From assembly GCA_037954325.1 (NCBI GenBank), contig JBBMNZ010000027.1, positions 8,396,501 through 8,460,500 on the forward strand: a DNA stretch of 64,000 nucleotides, written 5' to 3'. Shown piece by piece: positions 41,205-53,100 of this stretch. Positions within the stretch are counted from its first letter, which is position 1. The number at the start of each line of letters is the position of its first letter. The DNA is from Fistularia commersonii (lineage: Eukaryota; Chordata; Actinopteri; Syngnathiformes; Fistulariidae). The translations under genes were made by a program, and so were the position numbers. Below the pieces are notes generated by a model. The model had not been told where the DNA came from, did no database searches, and was given only the letters and a program-made list of their open reading frames with translations.

Positions 41205-43633
41205 AACCTCTGCAAAAGTCATGCAAAATTCTTGCAATGATGGGATACTAACTCATCCTTAACTTATTCTTTCTTATATATAGCTATGGACATTTATTAA
41301 ACAACAATTGTGTTTTGGAATCAACATAGATGGTAGTTTCAGTGTTTTGCAGGACTGTACCATATGTAACATTTTATTAACCAACCAGTGTTTCCTGTTT
41401 ATCAACATGACAATTTACAGTTAAGTTCTTTGACCTGGTCATTTGAAAAACCATCAAATTTCTCACTCAACAGAATTAGAAATGTAACTGTCTAGCTGGT
41501 TCCTTCATGCTGAAACCCACTGGTAGCCATTGTCTGAAGCACGTTATGCATGTTGTGTTGAGTAGTTTTGGGGAGACATGACCAGATTCTGGGACTTGAA
41601 ATAACATCTTGCATGATCAAACAAAACCCCTGGTATTAAAAAAAAAAATCATAAAGGTCTTTGTTATCAGTGACTTGAAAACCTGAAAAATGTTTTTTTT
41701 TATTTGAATTTTTTGAAAGTTAAATGCACAAGTTAATTCATTACTTTAAAAACAAGCACAATTTTCTAAATTATTTAGTTTCTTCTCTCTGATTGAGGGG
41801 CATATCTCTTTTTTTCCATAACAAAAGCATGCATACTGAAATTACACAGAATGGTTTGAAAAACAAATCATTGGCTCATTTTTTATATGTTCATGTTTTA
41901 GACCTGAATTCAGATAAGAGGAAACTGATCGTGTCAATGGCCATTAGGGTTTCACCTCACCTGAATAGTCTGATCCTAATTGTATTGCCCATGTTTTGAC
42001 AAGTTATGCTGCCTTCCTTATCATCCTATAATATTGCATGTAAAACAACAAAATACCTACGTTAGGTTTCAGTGTAAAGAGTGATTTATTTTGCAAATTA
42101 CCAGCATCGTGTAATGACATCCTGGTCTTGAAATCTGCAGTCTCAAAATCCACAGAATTGAAGCTAAAAATAATTTATATGCATGACCTCAGCAGTGCAT
42201 GAATGCATGACAGACAAATGAAAGAATGAATGGCTGTGTTATAACAGAGTAAACCACTGATATTCTTGTAAAACATAAAAATGTGAACATACAGTCTCAA
42301 AAAAACATCTTGATTCAGTCTTTGAGATGTTTGCCATGCGAAGCCATATGAAGCTTGTAAAACAGTTCATATTTAACGCCTACCGACAATGCTATCACCT
42401 AGAAACTGAGAGGATCTTTATAAAGCAGGCAAATACTGTGTTGGCATGACTGGCAGAGTATAATGAAATGAGTATTTATGCAACCATGCACACAGTTCAA
42501 ACTGATGCTCAGCTTGTCGTGAGACAGAATCTATAATCAGTCACAACTCAGGGCCTGAGGGGAAATGCTGTTCTAATGAAATCAGAGGAAAAACAGGAAA
42601 GCCTCAAAGAATAGAACCCATCAGTTTGCAGACATTTTACCATAAGTTTTCAACTGTTTTTTTTTGTCTTGATGTGCAGTGACAAGGAACACAACAGGCA
42701 ACGTTTGTGTTGTGAATCCTTTGAGAGCTTGGGCGACCTCAGAAGCAAAATGCACGAAAGCTATTTTCAGAGATATTTTTTGTGGTGTTTAAGCTTTCAT
42801 GCCAGGCAAAGAAGGAAATTAACAAATTGACAACAGCAGAATGTGGAAATACCCGGACATGGAAGTCTCTTCAACAGGCTTTGGTATCATGCTCCCATCA
42901 CAATACCTGGGGGAGAACCGTTATCTAATTAATCATCCACTATAACAAAATGCACCACAGTGCACCATGGCACTTGGCAGATAATTAAAGTACAAAAAAT
43001 AAAAGAATTTAAAAAACCTTATGTGACACTTGACAGATGCTGTTATCCAGTACAGTGTAAGGTCAATTAGGGAAATATACATCTAACCTTTGTAGAATTA
43101 GGGGCATATTTTACAAACGTTGAACCATATTGACCCCACTTATCCATGACGGCCTGGTTTGATAATTTAGTTGACCTACCAGGAAGAGACACTGTGGCTC
43201 AAATCATTGTGCTCCTCCTACGGTCGCAGAATCACAGGGAAAAGCAGTTGGAAAGTGAATTTGAAACCTTTAAAGATTATGCCTATAAAAGTTACATTTA
43301 TACAACATTGCTAATCTTCTAGCAGATGATTTTGGGACTAACCAGCAATTCTACATAATGTGCTGCTGGGCTGCATTTCATTGCAAATATTTAAAAATTA
43401 TCTGAGTTCTACAAAATGCATGTTAGGCAGCTTAGGGTACAGGTGCGATCAGATTGCTAGCTCCAGCCACCTGCCTCCCAGAGTGAACAGACACTAGCCT
43501 TAATGGCTTAAATAGGTACATGATCACTTGATGATATTCAAGAACTTTCTCGACATGGATGCTAGATTTAGAAAAATAAATTAAGAATTACAAGGTGAAT
43601 AATTCAAAATGATCCTGGCATTCACAAATCACA
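41200..43633. other. Unique non-coding DNA, no gene recognised
   Basis: AT-rich sequence with short A and T runs. I see no repeat family, splice pattern or domain-bearing frame. Confidence 0.5.
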
Positions 43634-43634
43634 T

Positions 43635-43757
43635 CTTCTTCTTCTTCTTCTTCTTCTTCTTCTTCTTCTTCTTCTTCTTCTTCTTCTTCTTCTTCTTCTT
43701 CTTCTTCTTCTTCTTCTTCTTCTTCTTCTTCTTCTTCTTCTTCTTCTTCTTCTTCTT

Positions 43758-43787
<30 letters not shown>
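43635..43787. repeat. Pure (CTT)51 / (AAG)51 triplet array
   Basis: 153 bp of uninterrupted CTT units, read on the minus strand as AAG/GAA. One strand is all purine and the other all pyrimidine, so it has mirror symmetry and can form triplex (H-DNA). It directly abuts the 3' side of a minus-strand RTE-like copy. In this LINE family other copies here end in AAGAAGAAG-like tails, so it may be an expanded element tail. Confidence 0.98.
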
Positions 43788-43789
<2 letters not shown>

Positions 43790-44046
43790 CAGTCTCACAG
43801 CTAGCATTCATGTCCTGCACCAGTCCAGCCTCAATGATCTGATTATTAGGTTTAACCTCCGTTCTTAGAAGTTACCATATGTTCCTGTCTTTTCTGAAAA
43901 AAAAGGGCTCTCTACAGCCATTTCCATTCTTTTTGCAAAGTCTACCACCATCCGTCCCTATGCGTTCCTATCCTGTATACTGAACCTGCCCACCAATTCT
44001 TCATCCTCTCTATTGCCTGCACCAACATGCCCATGAAGTCTGGAAT
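43788..44046 (-). mobile_element. Scrambled RTE-like LINE copy, minus strand
   Basis: Read on the minus strand from 44046, the copy has endonuclease-end text that parallels the copy at 4585-4720 (GACGGATGGTGGTAGACTTT, then CAGAAAAGACAGGAACATA) up to about 43862. It then jumps, through AACCTAATAATCAGATCAT (about 43834-43852), straight into the mid-RT text GACTGGTGCAGGACATG (LVQDM) at 43811-43827 and GCTAGCTGTGAGAC. After a few more bases it enters the AAG array. Everything between, including RT block 0 and the first catalytic aspartate block, is absent. The same join occurs at 56.2 kb. No target-site duplication is obvious. Confidence 0.8.
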
Positions 44047-47000
44047 TACAGAATGTCCTAAATGTCTAAAACAGAGGGCATACAACTAAGTTCTGACCAT
44101 TAATATACTAAATGGACTTCACTATTGCTGTAGAAGATATACAAAAAAATGTGACTCATACCAAGTTTTCAAAGTTCTTGCTTGTACCAGTTTTTAACAA
44201 GTTTCTTCTTGCTCCTCTGTTTGCTTGTCGATCTGTGTCAGTCCTTTTGACATGTGGACCAGCCCCAGTTGTCTGACTGATGTGTAATTCTGTCTTCAGA
44301 CACAGTGGGGACTCCTTCGTTAGTTGCCAGTGTTCTGCCCCTTGGGGCAGTATTGTCCAGATGCTTCTCTCCCAAATCCAGCGCTTTCCCTGCCAGAGGG
44401 TACTTGGTGCTCTAATTTTACAATCACTATATGTACCACTATACTTGTGAGCCAAGTGCATTTCTCTGAACTGTTTGGCCCAAAACAAATGCGCTACAGT
44501 CCTACTCTACATCTCCAGATGCGTATTCAAAATATTATTATACATTTTTCCGTCAAGTTTACACTTACATTTTGTGCAGAGTATTATGATAAAACACATT
44601 GTCCATTCAACATCATCTGCTCCAGATTTCTCGGTGTGGTATTTCCCTAAAAGTATACTGCAATAATATAATGCATTTCATACCTCATTTCAAGGCAATA
44701 AAAATGGCGATAGCTGCAACTAATGCTGTTATGCACAGCCATTAGGCATTTCACAGATTATTTGTATTTGATAACTGAATGAAATTCAATGCACATTAAA
44801 AGCTGTACGTTGTGTGACCACCACATGCAAAACATACAAAGTCAATCATACCCTTACCTTGAAATTTTCACAGGTTACTTAGTACATTAAAAGAACAATA
44901 TTACAAAAGTGCTTTTTCCCCTACCTGAGAGCTAAACTCAGGCTGTGATGATTTTACTAGGAATTTATCTTGAGCCTAGACTGAATCCACAAAAAGCGAG
45001 TGATCTACGTATATCTAGAACTATAATATCCATCTATATATTATTATATATCTATTATATGCTTGCTGCATGTAAGTGAACTTCATTAGTTATTTCACCC
45101 ATTGCATCTTTTTAGAACACTGGGATTCTGTTTCGTATTTATCAACTCCCTTGATTGCGCAACTCCGTATCCAATAAAGGGCTCGCTCCCCCACTGCTTA
45201 CATCATTCACAATTTGTTATTGTGCCATTTATCCAGGACACAACCTTTTTCCATGCTAGTTTACTGAGTAAACCTTCACAGAACTCCCATTCCATGTCCT
45301 TTTAGCCCTGAATACAATTCATTTCCTCAAGGGCTTTCAACATACAACAACTTTTCAACAACTTGAATAGAAATACAATAGGAGGTTGTTTGAGCTATGG
45401 CTATAAACTTTTCAACATTGACGTCAGTTCTGTAGATATATGGCACACACTTTAAAACACGCCAACAAAGGTCGTCAGGTATCTTTCTATGGCTATAGAA
45501 ATGTGGCTACCATTCTGAGCGAAGGTCCACATGGGATTCTTATTGTATGCTTTATTCAGGGATGAGAGGTTCACATACATTTTAAGTGCAATTAAGAAAT
45601 TCTTAGCCTTTCCACATGACAAAGACACAAGTCCTGCAACCTTATATTTGCATTGTGAGTGACCAAGAGTGTTTATTATGTGATGGGATCTCCTTCCGCC
45701 TGTTTTCTGTTTTTCTCTCTCATGCTTTTATCGACAGATGCCCCATGGTGGTTTTAACATTATTGAAGCAGTTGTCCAGACTTTAATCTGTGACTTGGGG
45801 CTGTCATTATCCATCAGAGGAGAGACTTTGTCCCTTCCAATTTCCTCTCCACATCCATCCATCCATCCCTTTTGCACCTAGACTTTGAACTTTCCTTTTG
45901 CTGCTGCCTGCCTCATAAATATTCAGCAAGCCAGCCAGTAATTTACACACAATCTGCCACTCCATATCATTTCCACACCTAGACACATGGACACTGGCAT
46001 TCCTTTTTGTCCTGATCTGCTTTCATGTCCCTTATTTCTTTCCTCTTACTCTCCATCTCTATTCTTGTTCCCTTACTTTCTTTTTTTTTCATGCCCCGTC
46101 ATCTAAACCTCCACACATCCATAATGTTCCATAATTTATCCCACTTCCCAAATGGTTCAAATTATCTTTGCTGTGAGATCTATCTAAAATCTCACATCAC
46201 AAGAAAATTGACCCCGTTAGTAAGTTTATAATAACAATGAAGTTAAGTAATAAATAGATAATTGTATAACAGTGACAAGCTGCGTATCTTTGCCTAATAA
46301 ACGGAGTCGTTGTTGCTCTTTCATAAAAGGCACCTGCGAGACAATAACAAAACAAACTATTTATTGAAATAAAAGTAAAACATATTTGGATTTGTTTTTG
46401 ATAGTATGCAACAGCAAATCAAATTAAGAAAAAATGCGGAAATGTTATTTACATTATGAATGGCAGATGAACCAAATTTATATCTTAAATTTTTAGCTTT
46501 TTGTTTTTTTTAAAGATTCACATGATATGTTTGGTTTATCTATCGAAGAACTTAATTTTTCATCTGAACTGTAATACATTCAAACAGAATTTTAAGAACC
46601 TAAAAATTATTTTTAGCTCATTCTCATGATGGTGAGCTCCTCAAAGATTGCTTTCACATTCAATTTCAATCTGAAGTATGCAGAGAGTGTATTATTTCAA
46701 AGAAATTTACAAGGAATGGTGCACTATTTCCCTAAGATCTCATCGTCAGGCACAATGTCATTTTATATATCATTTTATACATCAATGTCATATTTTACTA
46801 ATATGTAATTACAACATTTTATCTTTTAATGGAGGTAAACAAGGACACGATGATTACCAAAACATTACCTTGCCTCTAAAAGGTCATTTGTGTTTGGGTT
46901 TAACATTTTTAGCCAATTTGTGACCATACCTTGATTTGATAAAGTAGTAGAAAAGTACACACTGTGAAAAATACAACAAATTGATGATCCAAGTCTTCCT

Positions 47001-47237
47001 CTGTTTACCTTTGACATATATTGTCCATTTGTTTTGTCTCAATGACATTGCACACAATTTCTATGAGACTCATGAACAAATTGGGTGAAAATAAACTGCA
47101 TTTCTGGTGGCCACCCACTGACTTGAAAATAGGCAAGTGCTCGCTCTTGATTTGTACATTTTTTGGCTGATTCTCATTCAACTTGTTGGCACGTCCTTGT
47201 CATTTACTCATCTCAATTCACATAAAAAGAGCTAATT

Positions 47238-47239
<2 letters not shown>
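44047..47239. other. Unique non-coding DNA, no gene recognised
   Basis: Mostly AT-rich. A CATCCATCCATCC run lies near 45853-45867. Frames of up to about 110 codons on both strands at 44.15-44.65 kb overlap one another and carry no domain. Confidence 0.5.

Positions 47240-47290
<51 letters not shown>
47240..47290. repeat. (TA)25 microsatellite
   Basis: Uninterrupted TA units, seen directly. It lies just beyond the 3' limit of the minus-strand LINE at 47295. Confidence 0.97.
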
Positions 47291-47294
<4 letters not shown>

Positions 47295-48022
47295 ATGACA
47301 GACCGGTAAAGAGTTTGCATTGCTGCAGTTGTTCTCCCGCTCATTCATTTCGTGGACAAGACCTCTAGATATTTGAACTCCTCCACTTCGGGCAAGACCT
47401 CTTCCCCGATCCGGTGTTGCCATTCCACCCGTTTCCAGTTGAGCACAATGGTTTCGGATTTGGAGGTGCTGATCCTCATCCCGGCCGCCTCACACTTGGC
47501 TAGGGAGGCTTCCCTCTCATCCACTGGGTTGAACCCCAATGAGTAGGTGCCGAGACGGTGGGCAATCAATATGCACACACCTGCCCTGCACCTCTCTCTG
47601 GGGGCAACTCCAGAATAAAAAAAGAGTCCAACCCCGCTTGAGAGGTCTGGTTCCAGACCCCACGCTGTGGATCAAGGTGAGTCCGACTATATCTAGTTGG
47701 AATCTCTCGGCCTCATGCACCAACTTGGGCTCCTCTCCCACCAGAGAGGTGACATTTCATGTTCCAAGAGCCAGTTTCTGCAGCCAAGGTTCCCTGCTCC
47801 GGCTGCCGCCTGGCTCACACCGCACCAGATTCCCTTGGCCCATCCTGTGGGTGATGAGCCCAGGGGAAGAGGGACCCACGTCGTTCCATAGGGCCGTGCC
47901 CGGCCGAGCCCCATGGGCAAAGGCCCGGCCACCAGGGGCTCGGCATCGAGCCCCGCCCCCGGGCCTGGCTCCAAAAGGGTGCCCTGGTGACCAGTGTCTG
48001 AGCAAGGGAAAACTGGGACCAA
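47295..48022 (-). mobile_element. Internally deleted fish LINE (5' UTR, endonuclease start, RT end), minus strand
   Basis: Read from 48022 down, a GC-rich leader (about 48010-47780, with GCCCGGGGGCGGGGC-type text) is followed by GGCTCTTGGAACATGAAATG (about 47770-47750), the usual start of this family's endonuclease. Protein-level remnants follow: LVHEAERFQLDIVGLT, HSVGSGTRPLKRGWTL and FNPVDER, all endonuclease-domain text. The frame then passes at about 47510 directly into AKCEAAGMRISTSKSETIV and EVEEFKYLEVLS, which belong near the end of the RT domain. The middle, including the FADD catalytic box, is missing. Stops and shifts show that it is dead. The GC content is far above the local level. 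I call it a fish non-LTR element with apurinic-type endonuclease and leave the clade name open (Rex1/CR1-like or similar). Confidence 0.8.
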
Positions 48023-51000
48023 CGATTGTCTTTTTCATGAAAATGTTTCATTGCATTTTCATTAAATTCTTATAAAGGTCTTAAGCTAGCCTTGCCAAAT
48101 CTAGAATATGAATAATTCATTCTGTAGGTTTAACAACTGAGTGCTTTACTCAATGGGTGTTTACATTTAGCAGAAGTTTAACAGCAAAGCGAAACGGCAC
48201 AAGTGGAAGTGTTACAAAAAGCATAAAGGGGCTGTGACAAGTGCTTGAGTCAGCCAGAGGTAGGGTATTATCTTTCTTTGCGGACATAAGCAGGAAAATG
48301 TTACAAAGATCATTTGACAAAATACAGTACACAAAACCTCAACTTATATCTGTTGGTAGCAGACAGGGCTGACAAGCCGACAAGGCTAAAAATATACTTT
48401 TCTCTTCAGTCATTACCTTTCTACTAATTCCTCTTGAAATTTCTCTTTCTGCTTGCACTGAACTTTCACATTTCAATCTCAAACAAACTACTCAACATAT
48501 ATGCGTATAGAAAGAAAAATGCTCCTATTTATACATTTCTCACTAAGTTGTGTTGGATTTACATTGAGAGAAACACAAATGCCACCATTAGATGTCTGGT
48601 ATCTGCAATCTTGTTTTACTCTGTTCTGGACGGATGATACGTAGCACAGGTTATTCATGCTGGGGCTTTTGATGCTTGTACAAACATGGCTCGTGAGACA
48701 ACACTCTCAAAATGCTTTGATGCAATTAGCCAACAAAGTGTGAAGCGCAGAACCTTTGTAGCTTTTTGCAAAGCGCATGAAAAGAGTGGCAACACAAAAG
48801 GATGCAGAGATCAGTCAATGGTACCCAGTCGCCAAGTCTCCATCCCCTGTGTATCCTCCACAGACTGAGGCTGAATCTAACAATCCACAAACCGAGTAAA
48901 ATAGGGATGAAGGTGGCTCTAAATGGAGATACAGATCCCTGGGCTAGGTGAAGGGTATAGCTACACAAAGGGAGTATATCTATATAAGTAGAAGGCTTTA
49001 AAATATTCTGATCAACACAATAGAAAGGTTGGGAACTGAAAGAGGGATTGATAAAGTAGAAAAGATATAGCCGAGAGAGAGTTGTTCATTTTGATGGAGC
49101 TGGGAGTAAGTACCATTTTGTCTGAACTAGAACACCCATAGCTGTATGTACTTAAAATAAATAGAAAGTTTTCATTTACTGACAATTTTAAAATGACAGT
49201 TATTATTCTCTGTATGCTTCAGCGCATGGTGTAATAGGTGCATTGTTGTAATAAAGGTTTTTACTTATTTTTCAAGGTTGAATAAGAAATGGAAAAATAA
49301 GGAAAAATACATACAAAATAGATTTCGCATATGCCCAGAGGTGAGGCAAGAAGAGAGACAGTTCCAAAGCATTGCTCCTTTTGGTGTTGGGACTTCATCA
49401 TAGAAAACTGCTTTTGAACAACTTTTCAGTCATGATGACACCAAGCAGATTTTGCCAAGATGAAGCAATATCCCCCCTGAAGAATTTACCTCAGTAAAAC
49501 TTAAATGACAGCATGTGGGGATTGAGGCATCTTGTCAATGGACATTTTCTACAAATTATTACATTCACCTTTCCAAATACTAAATTTAGGTGCAAGTATA
49601 TGCTTGCATGATCATTTTGTTGACCAGTATATTTGGTCAAGAAGGAATGACACCACTCATAAGATGTGACTGACAATAATGACGAAATGACAGATTGATG
49701 ATTAATAAAAATGTTGGTTGGATCGGTACTTCATTAAAGTTAGTGTTTACGTAATTAGAAAAACATGAAATTATTGTTCGAGAAACCATTTACCAAAGAA
49801 CAATAATAAAAAGTCATAAAACATAAACCGCATATTCTTAAAAAAGCAAATGCTCCACTGAAGCCTTGGGAAAAGCATTTACGCTGTAAGGTTATTTGCT
49901 ATTGCAAATATCAGTTTTACTTGAGATTTGATTTGCATTACTATGGCTATTGTTTCTGTTTAGTAACAGATTTTGTACAGACATCGTAAACAGTATATAT
50001 TATGTGGAAAATCACAAGTTTAACATATTCCTGAAGTGTGGCTTTAGAACATTTCTCAATAGATTACAACAGTAACAGAAAGCTCTTCTTCCCCGCTTGC
50101 CCCTGAGATGCAGTCTACTAAAACTGTAGTGCTGGGTGAATTTCCTTTTTATCAATCCATGTATTTTCAAATATTAGGAATCAGTAGATGAATATTGGTG
50201 CAAAAACACTCCGCTCAGTAGATTTGAGAAAGCTGAGAAAGAAATAGCTAAATAAAAACAGATACATTAGGCTCATAAAAAGTCTAGATAGCCCTCAAAA
50301 TGAAATGATTAAACTGCCAATGATTCATTTCTTAGGATATCAGTTCCCAACTCTAGTCTGCTTGTTCTCTGGGGTATAGACTTTGCACAAAAAACATAAC
50401 AACCCAGGAAACAAACTTTTTTTCTTTTTTTTTTTTTTAAGTTATGCCAGAGTAAGCAATTTAATATGGATTGTGGGTAGAAGAGAGAGCCCTCCCACTT
50501 TGGACAACTACATCTGGCTAAAACTAAATATTCTTAATCTATATTCTTGGTTTCTTAACATAGTATGAAAACATTGCATTGGCAAAATCGTGTTCACTAA
50601 ATTATTACAGCAATATTATAAGTCAAAGCTGCATAACAGTATGTACTTTTAAGTGAAGAATTTTTTTTATTATTGCCTCTGTGTAACTGAACCAGGTGAC
50701 CGAGGACAGGTTTGCAACTGAAAATCCAGGTCATCCAAATTCTGTCAGAGAGGGGGTGGTCAGGGCTACTTTACAGGCCAGTCAAGTTCATCCATTACGA
50801 AAATGTACAACCATTTCTCAGTCGAATCACATTTAGCAGGATATCACTACCACATTTTATCATTTCAACCCCCCCCCCCATTGAATATTTTCATTACTGA
50901 ATACATTTGTCATTACCAGATGTATTAAACATCAGGTAATTGTTACAAGATAACTAGTTGACCCCATTTCTGGATGTACAGAAACTAAATTACTTTAAGC

Positions 51001-52784
51001 TTGATCTGGGAACGCTGGGACATCTTTCTTTCAGGTAACTTGAAAACAAAACGCAACCGATGACAATGGTAATATTAAGGAGAAGGAAAAAATTGGATGG
51101 GGTGATAGGAAATAGAAGACAGATATTGCGAGATAACAAAAACCAGGAGGAGTGTAATTGAGGCAGCAGGAGACAGAGGCAAGTGCAGGAAGGAACCGGA
51201 GAGAAAAATCGAGATGGTGATCATCTAACATAGGGAGTGAAAAACAGCGTGACCTAAGCGTTTTGCAACTTAATTCCCAGATATCGACACTACTTTGATT
51301 AGTAACTGGAGGGAACTTTTTAATGAGGCGTATTTTTTAATAAATCCTCCAAATAATACAGCCCACTAACTTATCCCTGGTACCACAGAAATGAATGATC
51401 TTCCTTGGGAGAAGAAGCCAGTGGAGGATGATCTTGCCACTCTGGCTCAAACTGTGAAGGCAATCGCCTGAGCAAGTATCTCAGTCGCCAAATGAGTTTC
51501 TTCACTGGTCTTATGACTTTATATTATAAACCTCTATTCTAGAAGTTTAAGAGCTGTGTTTTGAGGCCTTGCCTGTCACGCTGGTGCAATAATGGGCTGT
51601 TTTATTATATATCATGTTTATTACGATCTGGGTAGAAATTTTATACTGTGTCATCCCCTTTTTTTTAACATCTCTTCAGATTTGTATATAGCTTAATATA
51701 GCATTCCGGCTCTGGAAGAATGGTGTCTCTCTAAGAAAAAAACATAAATAAATGAATGCTACAACTCTAGAAGAATGGTGTGTTTATGGAGTGTGAGGCT
51801 GTGCCTGAGAGGAAAAATGACGCAGGTTAAAAAAAGCAAAACCTGTGGGGAGAAACAGTTTGAGGTGCGTGAAGTGTAGACAGAAATGTACACTGGACTG
51901 TTGAGCAAGGGTTTGTCTCGGTGGTCTCCAGTGCGCTCATTAGGAAGCAGGGACAGCGTCTCAGAACCCCTATTTTCCCAAGAGATAGAGATCAGCTAAT
52001 TAGAGGTCTTTCCCCCTTCATGACATATCCACACCCCCCTTGGACCACCTTGCCGAAAGACTCTATTTGCAACGAGGGGGAGTGAAGACGTAGATACAGT
52101 AAGATGGGTGACATGAATAGCAGAGAATACGCCTTTTGGTGTTTTTTTTCCAAAGGATATGGTAGGGACAACAATGCCAACTGAACAACAACCCATATTC
52201 TGCTCAGTATTAGTATTTATGATTGCTTTTTAATTAAGCAGCATCCTTAAAACTACAGTCTTCATCTTATACCCCAATATAACTGGTGCTGGTATTATGG
52301 ACGGTGGAAAGTTGACAATGCCAATTTTATGACACACCATGGACATTTGGCGGTTGTAATACTGTATAAAGTTTACATTTAATTTGTTTAAAACAGTGTT
52401 GCACATTTTACGATGGCAAATCACTAAAAAAAAAGAAAGGCATGTGAATTGGTTTGCTCTGTCCATGCACGTTTTAATGGCTCAATTGTTTGGAATATAC
52501 CTTTTTTTTAATCAATGTTAAAAACAACAAGTCCCATTTGCTTTACCAACATTATTTTTGGTGGACCGGAAGCTGTTTCAGGCAGAAACTGTTATTAAGG
52601 TATTACTAAAAGCACCTGCTAGAGATCACAAGTCAACATTTGAAGCCTCAAATAATCGTCAACATCATAAAGTAAAACTGATCAGTTAGCTGCTGCAATG
52701 TCAAATATTTGAAACTGCAGAGAAAAAAGAGAAAAAACAAGCTTATATTCATTTCAACTTAGTATTTTTCTATCATGCTGTAGA
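48023..52784. other. Unique non-coding DNA, no gene recognised
   Basis: No domain-bearing frame or named repeat. Minor structure: a T run near 50418-50438, a C run at 50870-50879, and a separated direct repeat of CTCT(G/A)GAAGAATGGTGT near 51709 and 51764. Confidence 0.5.
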
Positions 52785-53100
52785 TCCATCCATCCATCTT
52801 CTGCCGCTTATCCTGCACGCAGGGTCACGGGGGAGGCGGAGTACACTCTTGACTGGTCGCCAGTCAATTCCAGGGCCCCATATATATATATAGAACGACA
52901 ACCATTCACTCACTCACTCACTCACTAATTCGGGGGAATTTTTTTTCCAATTAAGCCGTTGCGTGTTTTTGGACTGTGGGAGGAATCCCGGAGGAAACCC
53001 ACATAGACACGGGGAGAACATGCACACTCCACACAGAAAGATCCCCTTGTCAGAATCAAACCAGGGTCCTTCTTGGTGTGAGGCAAAAGCGCTGACCATT
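52785..53100 (-). mobile_element. tRNA-headed SINE-like repeat, minus strand, with an internal microsatellite
   Basis: On the plus strand it opens with CCATCCATCCATCTTCTGCC and GCTTATCC, the inverted tail of this repeat type. It continues with GACTGGTCGCCAGTCAATTCC, a TA run and (CACT)n around 52870-52926. The conserved core follows as TTTTTGGACTGTGGGAGGAA (52967) and ACACGGGGAGAACATGCACA (53008), then the inverted head GAATCAAACCAGGGTCC (about 53055) and GTGAGGCAAAAGCGCTGACC. The head is the inverted B box and A box. It is the longest copy of this repeat in the window. Confidence 0.75.

Noticed and set aside
40948..41251. Cys-Val and Thr-His repeat frames
   Set aside because: They are translations of the (AC)40 microsatellite.
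43609..43842. Poly-Phe, poly-Arg and poly-Lys frames
   Set aside because: They are translations of the (CTT)51 array.
47539..48075. 178-codon plus-strand open frame, the longest in the window
   Set aside because: It is antisense to the GC-rich leader and endonuclease start of the minus-strand LINE. GC-rich sequence has few stops, and the protein is Pro/Gly/Arg-rich without any domain.
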